64,000 nt of DNA from Anodontia alba (Eukaryota > Mollusca > Bivalvia > Lucinida > Lucinidae): positions 40,361,557 through 40,425,556 of the forward strand of contig OZ024825.1 in the NCBI GenBank assembly GCA_964016985.1, read 5' to 3'. This document shows positions 41,821 through 52,277 of this stretch, one piece after another. The notes beneath the pieces are model-generated. The model was not told the DNA's origin. It saw only the letters and a program-made list of their open reading frames with translations, and did no database searches. The position numbers and the translations under genes were made by a program. Every line of letters begins with the position of its first letter. The stretch's first letter is position 1.

Positions 41821-43384
41821 ACGGTATGGAAAATACTCCTAAAGTGGCAAATACTGGCAAATTCTGGTCAACTGAGCTTTCTCACCTTCAAATAACTACA
41901 GAAATCTAAACCAAGTTGACTTAAGATACTATATATTAATCAAACAAAAAGACTTTAAGATGTTTTAGTTAATTTTTATATAAGGCTATCACCATTAAGA
42001 ATAAAATATTTCACAATTTAAGCATGTTGAAACAGCCAAAAAGTGAATTAATGGCTAAAATTTGAAATTATTTAAAAAATACATATACATGTAGTATCTT
42101 GAATTAAAAAATAAAAAATAAAAATCATCTTTACTATTTGAACTTTAACTCATTAGCATAAAAGCACAGGTAAAAAATTCACATATGCAACTGGCCTTTG
42201 ACACCTTGTAATAGCAAGACCATATAGTCTAAATTAACACAACAAGTGTCAAGAAAGTGTTCAAGGGGGCACAAGATAGCAAGGGGCAAAGATAGAAATG
42301 ATTAAATGTCATAAATGATTTCCTAAATTATATAAATAAATAAATAAATAAATAAACTATTAAATAAAGGAAGTGGCTATTGACAACCGGTTGTCAATAG
42401 CGATTTCGCTATTGGCAACCGGTAAAATATTATTTAAGAATTGATTTTGAAACATCATTTACACAAATGTACAAAATTCTTTTTATAATAATAACTATTT
42501 CACTGACATACAGTTAAGATAAAACAATGAATATCACCTTTTATCAAAGGTGAAGGTGTGAAAAACATTATGGCAAACCAAGAATAAGGAGTGAGGGTAA
42601 AAGACCTGTGCAGCAATATTTTGCAACTGGTTGTTCAGCTGTTCTCAGGCTTCATCTTGATAGCAATGGAGAAAAATATAAAGTAACAAAACTCATTTTT
42701 GACCATAATCATCCTGTCTAAGCACATACATTGCCAATGTACTCCAAAAAACAGAACTCTGATGGCAGATGAAATAATGAAATAAAACCCTTCATTGAAA
42801 TGAATATCAAATCAAAAACATTAGGCAGTATGTATCATCTATTAGGTGAAAGTGTTATAAACAAAGACATGAATAATGTTAAACAGACAGTAAAACAGAA
42901 AAAAATAATGGAAGATCACAAGGTACAATGCTTAAAGATGTACTGAATGAACTCAGACACAGAAATACAGTTTAGCCTATATGGCTCAGCCAAGATTACT
43001 GTCCTTTCGACATCTCTCGGAAAGACGTTTTTTGCTTGGCGTTTTATCTTAAATGAAAATATTTTGTTCTGATTGACTATATCTTATCAGAAACCATTTG
43101 TCTTTTCTGTTTCTGTGTTTTGTACTCAAATATGTACCCTAAAATTAAATTTATTGCCAAAAGTTGATCTGACCTATGCAATTTCTATAGTAAAGTGATT
43201 TTTTTAAATTTTTGTCTTAGTAAATATTTTTTACTTTTCTTTGCTGAATTTGAATTATTGATGTTTCACAACAATATTGTGAAAATTTCAGAAAAATTGA
43301 ACAAGCAGAACTTGTTGAAAAACTGCTTCCAATTTATCTACCCTATAAATTTCTGCATAATTTTCATTCATTTTTACTATGGGA

Positions 43385-45617
43385 ACAAGAGCTGTCGGAG
43401 GACAGCGAGCTCGCCTGCTGGGTACATTTTATATTGTAACATTTTTATCATTAAGCCATGTAATATAGGTCACACTGACCTAGATGTATTTGTATGTAAA
43501 TCATTTTGTCACATAGATATAATAATCCAGGTATGACAATTCTCCATGAAATAGTAATAAAAATAAAAGGCAAAATCACTGAAGCATGAAATATAGGTCA
43601 CAATGACCTAGATATAGTAAGTGGTCATTCATTGGGTCACATGGAACTAATATCCCAGGTGTGACATTTATCCAACAAATATTCAAGATATAAGGCAAAA
43701 TCACTGAACCATGAAATATAGGTCACACCAGAGATATATTTTGACGTCAATAATCGGGTCACAAGGAACTAATATCCCAGGTGTGACATTTATCCAACAA
43801 ATAGTATTCAAGATATAAGGCAAAATCACTGAACCATGAAATATAGGTCACAATGACCTAGATATAGTAAGTGGTCATTCATTGGGTCACATGGAAGTAA
43901 TATCCCAGGTGTGACATTTATCCAACAAATAGTATTCAAGATATAAGGCAAAATCACTGAACCATGAAATATAGGTCACACCAGAGATATATTTTGACGT
44001 CAATAATCGGGTCACAAGGAACTAATATCCCAGGTGTGACATTTATCCAACAAATAGTATTCAAGATATAAGGCAAAATCACTGAACCATGAAATATAGG
44101 TCACAATGACCTAGATATAGTAAGTGGTCATTCATTGGGTCACATGGAAGTAATATCCCAGGTGTGACATTTATCCAACAAATAGTATTCAAGATATAAG
44201 GCAAAATCACTGAACCATGAAATATAGGTCACACCAACAGAGATATATTTTGACGTCAATAATCAGGTCACAAGGAACTAATATCCCAGGTGTGACATTT
44301 ATCCAACAAATAGTATTCAAGCTATAAGGCAAAATCAATGAACCATGAAATATAGGTCACAATGACCTAGATATAGTAAGTGGTCATTCATTGGGTCACA
44401 TGGAAGTAATATCCCAGGTGTGACATTTATCCAACAAATAGTATTCAAGATATAAGGCAAAATCACTGAACCATGAAATATAGGTCACAATGACCTAGAT
44501 ATAGTAAGTGGTCATTCATTGGGTCACATGGAACTAATATCCCAGGTGTGACATTTATCCAACAAATAGTATTCAAGATATAAGGCAAAATCACTGAACC
44601 ATGAAATATAGGTCACACCAACAGAGATATATTTTGACGTCAAAAATCGGGTCACAAAAAACTAATATCCCAGGTGTGTAGGTCACAATGACCTAGATAT
44701 AGTAAGTGGTCATTCATTGGGTCACATGGAACTAATATCCCAGGTGTGACATTTATCCAACAAAAAGTATTCAAGATATATGGCAAAATCACTGAACCAT
44801 GAAATATAGGTCACAATAACCTAGATATAGTAAGTGGTCATTCATTGGGTCACATGGAAGTAATATCCCAGGTGTGACATTTAACCAACAAAAAGTATTC
44901 AAGATATAAGGCAAAATCACTGAACCATGAAATATAGGTCACAATAACCTAGATATAGTAAGTGGTCATTCATTGGGTCACATGGAAGTAATATCCCAGG
45001 TGTGACATTTATCCAACAAATAGTATTCAAGATATAAGGCAAAATCACTGGACCGTGAAATCTAGGTGACCTGGACCGTAAAATGTAGGTCACCATGACC
45101 TTCACTCTCTTATACTTAAACTGATGTCACATAGTTAGCTGATGTATAACCAGTTGTGTCTATAACCTGTAGGCATATAAGATTTTACAAATGTGTCCTA
45201 GATTTTGACCCCTAGCCCCACCCCAAGGCCCACCCTGAGGTATGAACCCAGGGGTATGTTCTTTTGGAATCTCAGAAGACTCGTCCAGGTACCCAAATTC
45301 TACATATGAATGCTCTATGAGGAGCGAAAGTCAAGATATAAGAATTTGAAAAACTTTAACACAGTATTACAAAGGTGTCCTAGATTCTGACCCCTAGCCC
45401 CACCCAGGGGCATGAACCCAGGGGTTTATTCTCTTGGAATCTCAGAAGACCCTCCAAGGTACCTAAGTTCCAAATTTGATGCCTCTGTGAGGAGTGACTG
45501 TTGAGATATAAGCATTTGAAAAACTTTAACACAGTGTGACGGTAACGGGAAGGCAAACGTGGACGACCGGGGTGACTACAATAGCTCTCCTTGTACTTCG
45601 TACAGGCGAGCTAAAAA
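43385..45617 (+). mobile_element. Bounded tandem-array element with 127-bp satellite core
   Basis: The 5' end has a hairpin (AGCTGTCGGAGGACAGC) followed by GAGCTCGCCTG. The 3' end has the hairpin AGCTCTCCTTGTAC against GTACAGGCGAGCT, then AAAAA, so the subterminal motifs are inverted relative to each other. The core is the satellite at 43571-45060. The 3' quarter (45180-45540) has two copies of a 'gacccctagccccaccc' unit. Confidence 0.8.
43571..45060 (+). repeat. 127-bp satellite, alternating A and B units
   Basis: About twelve units at spacing 124-129 bp. A units carry AGGTCACAATGACCT, exact at 43595, 43845, 44098, 44354, 44482 and 44680, with one-base variants near 44809 and 44936. B units carry TTTGACGTCAA (TGACGTCA at 43742, 43995, 44251 and 44635). 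Unit order reads A B A B A B A A B A A A. Both types share 'atatcccaggtgtgacattt'. Confidence 0.9.
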
Positions 45618-46729
45618 GGGAAAATATTGGATTTTTTAAAAACCACTGACTAGAATAAAACTTTTTGCACATAGGTAGTTACAACAAATGGTTTTGCATT
45701 AAATCATGACAAAAGTTTGCAAATTTACTTCTTCTGTTTAAAGCGCCGAAAAAAAAAACGACTTTCTGAAAGATGTCGAAAGGACAGTAGATCAAATTTT
45801 TTCGCCTAAGGCTTGTTATATGCCTCTATAATGCATTACAATAGACTTACACACATTTTTTTTTATTTCAGGCCTTCAGCAGCCCAAAACCCCTAAATAC
45901 TTTTTGGAATTCATGTTTGCCACAGTACCAAGCAAAATGGTCCAAAAAATGGGCAAAAATTTGTGTTACATGTATATTGTTTCATAAAAAAAACACACGC
46001 CTTTTTGGACACCTAAGTTCATAAATCCATACAAGGATTTAGAAATTAAGAGATCTTAAAAACTTTAACGCAAAGCTTTAACATAAGTTTGTGACCTTGA
46101 CCTTTAGGTCATAAGCAGGGGTGGGGGTAGTGCCAAATAAAATTTTGGACCAATAATATCTATTATCATACCAAATATACAGTCAATCCATGCAAAGATT
46201 TAGAAATTAAGAGATCTTACTCTTCCTGTACTTTGCTAAAAATGTCTTGTCAGTAGATAGGTCTTGTCTGTAGACATTTCAAAGTAATGATAAGTAAGAT
46301 AAATAAAGATGAATATACCAACTTCTATCCACATCAGATCTGTTAACCTTTATATTTTAGACACATACTGTGAATTACAACAATTTTTTTGGAGGTAAAC
46401 TGTATTCTTTGGCTTCAGAATACATTGTGCAGTCAAAATTTCAATTCACAATGAAATACAGACAGAAACATAGGCCAGATATGTGCTTTAATTCAGTTAT
46501 GATAACACAGATATATCCAAGTCAAAATGCAAACTATAAATTACAAATATCTTTTATTTATCCACTTAACTTTTGCAACATATACAGACAAAGACAGGTG
46601 TCTACGGACAAGACATTTTTCATGTACATGTAGTAACATAGTATAAACCTTTTTTTGATTTCTTCGATTGAGTATGGACCCAGATAACAGACATCATAGC
46701 CAAATGTTGCTGTAGATGAAATCCTGCAA

Positions 46730-47315
46730 TGACCTTGAAAATTAGGTCAAGGTCAAAATAACTAAGCAACTCTTTGTCATGTACCAGTGATAAAATAATG
46801 TAAATTTGATTAGAATCCACCCATCAGCTCAGGAGATACCATGCAGACAAGCCCTATTTAACTTTAATTCAACTGAGCCGAGCTCTTTAATGTAGCTGTG
46901 ATCTTGAAAACTAAGCCAAGGTCACCAAACACTAATCAGGTCTTTGTCCTGGCCCAATTATATTTTTATGGAAGTTGGTATGAATTTTTTCCAGTAGTTT
47001 ATGAGGGATAAATTATAAGCTTAGTTTTAGTCCAACCAAAGTTCATGCGAAATTACACTTACAAATGTATTTTTTACCTAATTTCAACAGTCTCGCTGAT
47101 ACCTTGAAAATTAGGTCAGGGTAACCAAATCTAACCAATTGTTTAACCTGTCACAGTGATATATGCTGTATATCAATGTAAATTTGGTAAGAATTAGTGT
47201 AAGCCAATGGTTCATGAGATATCAAACAGACATTAAGTGTAACACTAACGCCTATGGAATCTGCAGCAAAAACAATATGCCCCTCCCCTTTGGTTGGGGG
47301 ACATAACACTGTGCA
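46730..47315 (+). repeat. Array-element remnant ending in a hairpin
   Basis: Diverged units with 'gaccttgaaaattaggtcaa' and 'gtgtaaatttggtaag'-like text. Terminates in 'atatgcccctccccttt' and 'ggttgggggacata', the same terminal hairpin type as 26375. Confidence 0.6.
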
Positions 47316-48523
47316 ATTAAGTACATGTAGTAATACCAACAAAAAACACACCATTAAAGGTTTCCAGCATCAGATAATGTATCATAATGACCCTTAAGTC
47401 ATGTTTATACATCCATGGTTCTGATTGCGATCGCCACATTCATATGTTACCCAGTGTAGTTTAATGGCAATTTTATGACATTATGGCAATTGGTAAATGT
47501 GAATAACAAAGATGACTTATGATTAGGAGAAGTACTGTAAGTACCTACATACCCTATGAGAAACAAAGTCTTGTGCTTGAGAGTAGACCAAGATCAGACC
47601 ATACCCTTTTTCTTTGCTAGTTACCCAAATGAGTTTATGGCATTATGGTAATTTTTTGTAAATACATGTAACAAAAATGTCTTAAGATTAGAAACAGTAT
47701 GGTAATCTGAGTACTGGGATAGACCATCATGAGCAAAAAGTGGAGATCCTCATCAGACTGCTTCTGCACTTGAAGGAGCAGTCTGATCAGGAGATTCAGG
47801 TGTTTCTCTATTCTACTTGAATATTACTTTACAAAATCATTATATTTACTACCTTTGCAAATTTCTTATATCTGCATGTGAACTTCATAAAAAGTGCTTT
47901 TAAAAATAAAACTAATTACATGTATATGCTTCTTGTAGTTATTAAATAATCATTCTATATTGAAACTGATGATACTGATCAAGACTTTAAACTTTCAAAC
48001 ATCCTACTGATTGTCAGCAGTGATTTTGCTATAGACAACCGGTTGTCAGTAGCCACAGCCTTAAATAAATAAGATGATACTAGTGTTAAACTTACATGTA
48101 AGTATAAATATTAAGTCAATTGACCAGTACATTAAAAGTACCCCAATGATGTTGACTGTCGGTTACATGAATTGCATAAATTCAAGGGTGGTCAATTGAG
48201 TTGACTATTATTTGTCAGTTTTTTCCCAGTATTTGCTGATATTTACGAGTACATGTATCTAATAGTTTATTAAATTTAAGCTATTAAATAAGCTGATACT
48301 TGTAATAAACTTTAGTATAAATATTACGTCAACTGACAAGTATAATTGAAATAACCCCTATGAATGTTGAGTGTAGGTTATTGCATAAATTCCAGGGTGA
48401 TCAATTCAGTCGACCAGTTGGGTATTTGCCAGTATTTTCCAATATTTGCAGTATTTACCGGTAAATACTGCTGGCGTGGAAAATACTCGTATTTGCCGGC
48501 ATTTTGCCAACCTTACCTTGAAG

Positions 48524-49109
48524 AAGTTCAAGGAGTTGTTACCAGTTCTCTCTTCCCATCACCTCTCTTTCAAGACATGTGGCCGTGTTTACAGCTCTTG
48601 TGTGTGGAGCGCAATGCTCCATGCTAGTGAGACTTGGTCATTGACAAAGCCAAACCTCCAACGTCTGCAGCGAAATGACAGGGCAATGATCAGACAGATC
48701 TGCAATGTCAAGCCGCAAGACATTGTCTCCACAAGATCCAAGGAGCTACATGTACTTGCGTGGTTTAGCATTGAGGATCTGGATCTCATTCTGAAGGAGA
48801 GAAGGCTCTGCTGGTATGGACATGTAAAATGCTCCAGTGGTGTAGTCAAGGCAGCCTTTGACCTACAGGTTGATGGAAAGCCTGGGCCTGGGAGGAGCCC
48901 AAGATGACATGGAAACAGCTGACAGAGAGGGATTGCTCAGAGCGGAAGCTCTCGGCTATCGACCCTCATGAAAGACATGGAGATCTAGAGTGAGATCTGC
49001 CATGCATGCAGCAAGCCAGCTACCTGGAAAGGGGCCTACTGATGTGGATGTTGCCCTGTACCTGCACATTAATCAAAAATCTGATGATGATGATGATGAT
49101 GATGATGTT
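48524..49109 (+). mobile_element. RTE-like non-LTR retrotransposon, 3' portion with (GAT)n tail
   Basis: KKFKELLPVLSSHHLSFKTC, SAMLHASETWSLTKPNLQRL and RNDRAMIRQICNVKPQDIV, then [19 protein letters not shown] and DLQVDGKPGPGRSPR. Ends in a GAT repeat at about 49082-49107. It continues the element from 41573. Confidence 0.88.
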
Positions 49110-49194
49110 TGATTTATTGTGAATCAAACTGAATTTTAGTACCTTTATGAAGCTTTAGGAATTTATTTGCAAAGATGAATACCTGTCTTCCAGA

Positions 49195-49400
49195 TAAGAC
49201 TAATTGTGCACTCATTTAATAAGGCCTCTACTCAGAAATGAAAGAATGTGCTCCCTCTTGGAGCAAATTCTTTCCGAAGTAGCAAGTTCAATCCTAACAA
49301 AACTTTTCGTTTTAAAGAATAACTTGTGGTTAATACGATTTGCCTCCCTTGAACAGACAATACGACCAAGTTTCAAAGGGAAGCTTCCGCTCTTATTTTC
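49195..49400. mobile_element. Type F hairpin MITE
   Basis: 'aagaatgtgctccctcttgg' and 'agcaaattctttccgaagta', right side 'ttgcctcccttgaacag'. Confidence 0.5.
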
Positions 49401-49496
49401 AAATATTATAATGACTTTCTAAAAAACAAACTTAAAATTATACAATAAATAATTGTAAATGAAATATATCCTTGTCAGTTGTTGATGGTTTTTGTC

Positions 49497-49690
49497 AGGG
49501 ATCATCCTGGAGCTTTCAGACAGGGAGAAGTTTTGCAACAATTTCAGGATTTCTGGGAGAAATTTTGGTCCAAATTTTGGATTTCCCTATACATTCTATA
49601 CATTTTCACTTCTCCCTCAGCTCTATAGGGAGAAGTCAGCCAGCTTTGGGAGACTTTTTCTCCCAAATTGCCCTACAGGATGACCCCCGG
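49497..49690. mobile_element. Small inverted-repeat element
   Basis: Ends 'cagggatcatcctggag' and 'ctacaggatgacccccg' are roughly inverted; internal 'ggagaagttttgca' and 'gggagaagtcagcc'. Possibly hAT-type; no target duplication made out. Confidence 0.45.
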
Positions 49691-49699
49691 TTGATAGTT

Positions 49700-51240
49700 G
49701 TTGTTGGTCAAGCAAGACACATGGAAAGCAGGGATGGATGACCCTAGAAGAGCCACTGTAGTAATGGAATAGACCTTAATAATGTTACTGTTTTCATATG
49801 GGCTACTAGACCAAAAATTGTGGATGGCAAAAACATTTCCAGTTCCATTAATACCAAGTGATTCAGGCCATATTTTATTTGGAAAATAAATTCCTTTTGG
49901 TTAATATAAAATCATAAATTTTATCTTGTTTTAAAGTACAGGGCTCTTTAAAAAGCAATCTGACTGAATTTAAATTTTAACTTGAGTTTTAAAATACAGC
50001 TTTAAAGCAATCAGACTGGTTTTCCTAAGACAAATACAACTATTTCAATGATATTTTTCCCAATATCAGCAGGCACGTGTGTAACCATAATATTGCTTTA
50101 TGGTGACAATTTTTAAGCCTAGTTTTAGCTAGTACATGTATATAGTCAAAATATATGTTAATATTTGTGTTTATGACATTTATCACTTGATAAGAGTCTC
50201 TTCTGAAGATATATGTAAACATAAATAACAACTTTCTGCCATCCAACAGGAATGAGGTTAGAATGTAGTCTGCGTTAAAGACTGAGAGGCTCTGAATGAT
50301 GTTTATTGTGTGATGTAGTATGCCGCCACTCCCAATTTTCGATGATGTACCTTTTGATGGTGTAATTATGGACCGAATTGAGCAACAATCTAATAAAACC
50401 TTTCTACACCCAAATCATGCAAAATTTATTCATTCTCAGCTCATAAACATTTTTTTTCCGCAGTTAACTTGTCCGTGTGCATTAGAGGGTGCCATATTTA
50501 ACCACCTGACCTGTCATTTGCCTAGTGACGTCACACCTGGTTTTTCGACGATGTGCAATTAATGTCATCACATTTACGGTAAACTAGCGGAAGAGAAATA
50601 AATAGGATAAGTGGTATTTTAAATTTATCTTCAGCTAAGATGCGCAATTAATGTCATCACATTTAAACTAAATAGGAAAAGTGGTATTTTAAATTAACAT
50701 CTTTTTACCTTTGTGTAAGTTAAGTAATTATTTATCTCCCACTGGAAACACCTAAGATAAGCAAAGTGGCTGATCCCAAACTAAGAATATTCAAACAGGA
50801 AGTTGTTTTTAACAAACAAATCAAGTTATTTAAAAGGTGATATTTTGAAATGGTAACGAATATACATGGTTGTTTTTTTTCACTATTTTGTAGACATGTC
50901 AGTTACTAGCAGCACGGATGGACAGAGGAAGTCTTTTCCTCTCCTTACAACTGCCACATTTGAACAATATTTACTGTACTGAATTGTAACGAAATAGAAC
51001 TTTGGTACATAAAAATAAGTGAAAAACATGATAACACTATTAGGCTTCCATACTTTTAATTTTTGACATGGGTGTTTTTATAAATTGTACCTCATTTCCG
51101 AGGTATTCTGAATGAACGTAAATAATGACAAACGATCCATCTCGCTTGTTTTTCTTAATGAATATTTTGAATGAACATGTTTTTTATGACATAATTCAAT
51201 TAAAAAGCAAAAGTCTATAATAAGAAAAAATAAACATTAA
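49700..51240. other. Upstream flank and putative intron, no recognised gene
   Basis: AT-rich. Features noted: TGACGTCA (CRE palindrome) at 50526-50533 and a direct repeat of 'gcaattaatgtcatcacatt' (50555 and 50644). No supported coding exon. Confidence 0.4.
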
Positions 51241-51242
51241 GT

Positions 51243-51405
51243 TTACAGATTTGAAGCGCATTTTGGGGTATACTTGTTCAGTGACTCATGGGATTTCTGA
51301 TAGTTCACATTGACGACATCATGACGCAACAACTCACGAGCAAATCTCGTCACTGCTTTCATTCTTGGAAACCAAGTGTGGTTGAATTCGGGTGGTTTGC
51401 CATAT
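51243..51405 (-). other. Small unexplained minus-strand open frame, cut by a TTAA MITE
   Basis: Reads KYGKPPEFNHTWFPRMKA through NKYTPKCASNL and stop. Composition looks protein-like and unlike the surrounding repeats. The frame is bounded upstream by a MITE at 51406-51629; past the MITE it meets a stop almost at once and I see no acceptor. I do not recognise the protein. It could be a decayed gene, an unspotted last exon, or chance. Confidence 0.3.
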
Positions 51406-51629
51406 TTAACCCATTGTAGACTGAATAGACTCTCCAACAACATATATTGTAAGAGTCCAATTTCATTTTTAGGTACGTCTGGCTATGAGATTTACATCTT
51501 CCCAGAGAAAAATGGCTAAACTATTTGCAAACAGTGGAGACCCTGATCAGGCTGCTTTCTGCGGCATCTGATCTGGGTCTGCACTTTGCCAATTACACAT
51601 TTACAGGTCTCCTGACTACAATGGGTTAA
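51406..51629 (+). mobile_element. Type C MITE, intact
   Basis: TTAACCCATTGTAGACTGAA at left, 'gactacaatgggttaa' at right. Interrupts the small minus-strand open frame at 51243-51405. Confidence 0.82.
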
Positions 51630-51858
51630 AGAATCAGGTAGTTTGTATTTGTGTAAGACAAAAGTAAAAGTTTTGGGAAAAAATGTCAGTTACTATTCCA
51701 TTCAGCGCTACTGGTTGGACTCATCAGATATAAAAAAAAATATTGCAGTAAGCTTTAACATTTCCTGCTGTGTGGTGTGTGTGTTTTATCTCTCTTCTAC
51801 TTGAACATCATCAACATGACATTAAAAACAAATTATCATACTGTCGAAAAAGTCTTAC

Positions 51859-52085
51859 CCAGTTAAATGAGAATAACTCCGAACATAATATGTATCGTCC
51901 TAGAGCACAGTCGTCGGTTTAATGTATACAACTATGTTTTTTAAATATTTTTTTTAAATGTCCAACAAATGAAAGTTTACTGACAATTCTTCCATCATAA
52001 CATATGTTGACTGGTTTAGTTTTGAAAAGGAAAACGAAGTGATTTTGAATGTACAAAGATGTAAACCCTACAATGCGATTTTGAT
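51859..52085 (-). other. Possible noncoding first exon on the minus strand (divergent transcript)
   Basis: A strong donor (CTGG then gtaaga) ends at 51859 on the minus strand, about 230 bp from the opposed CCAAT boxes. No convincing long open frame precedes it, so it would be a 5' UTR exon. The only minus-strand gene with a missing 5' exon here is RNF144A, whose first coding exon begins right after an acceptor at 37500. The link is inference. Confidence 0.25.
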
Positions 52086-52087
52086 CG

Positions 52088-52195
52088 TGGTCCAATCAAA
52101 AGACACAGTTCAAATCGCCGAAGGTTCTGTTTTGGCATATTGTATCCTTGTTTCTGATTGGTCTACTACAGGGAGCCGCCATTTTAGCGCGATAT
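52088..52195 (+). promoter_or_regulatory. DEK proximal promoter (two CCAAT boxes, YY1 and E2F-like sites)
   Basis: CCAAT on the plus strand at 52092-52096 and on the minus strand at 52157-52161 (ATTGG). GCCGCCATTTT at 52175-52185 is the reverse complement of the YY1 consensus, and TTTTAGCGCGA at 52182-52192 is E2F-like. All lie within 150 bp upstream of the DEK ATG; no TATA box is seen. From memory, the mammalian DEK promoter is reported to use YY1 and NF-Y, which fits. Confidence 0.65.
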
Positions 52196-52238
52196 TTTGA
52201 GCTGTACCATTTTGCGACAGAAAATTAAGCTAAAAAAC

Positions 52239-52277
52239 ATGTCTGACGACTCTCGAGAAGGTTCACCTGCAAAAGAA
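52239..52277 (+). CDS. DEK: DEK exon 1 coding part
   Basis: 13 codons, MSDDSREGSPAKE, then gtacgc as donor. It joins in phase 0 to the acidic exon at 55136. Chosen because it sits just downstream of a CCAAT/YY1/E2F-type promoter, has a plausible acidic N-terminus, and an open frame upstream lacks another ATG. The donor is non-ideal but keeps G at position +5. Confidence 0.65.

Larger units (their letters stand above)
42997..45789. mobile_element. 2.8-kb element with inverted ends around a satellite element
   Basis: Left end TACTGTCCTTTCGACATCTC and right end its inverse ('agatgtcgaaaggacagta'), about 40 bp similar each including the GTTTTTT run. No transposase frame. Encloses the array element 43385-45617. 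Confidence 0.65.
41574..48514. mobile_element. 6.9-kb composite insertion splitting the RTE-like element
   Basis: Flanked by ACCTGGAAG (41565-41573) and ACCTTGAAG (48515-48523), a near-exact duplication. The RTE reading frame continues across (VKTTWK on the left, KKFKELLPVL on the right). Inside, sequence near 41825-41870 ('ggcaaatactggcaaat') is echoed in inverted form near 48430-48490. Sequence at 42370-42410 ('tattgacaaccggttgtcaa') is echoed inverted at 48025-48060. No transposase seen. Confidence 0.65.

Noticed and set aside
43195..43536. 113-codon frame rich in Phe, Ile and Asn
   Set aside because: Low-complexity AT-rich translation lying across an element boundary.
43571..45060. CRISPR-like direct repeats
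   Set aside because: Units are contiguous 127-bp satellite copies without spacers, in a eukaryotic intron.
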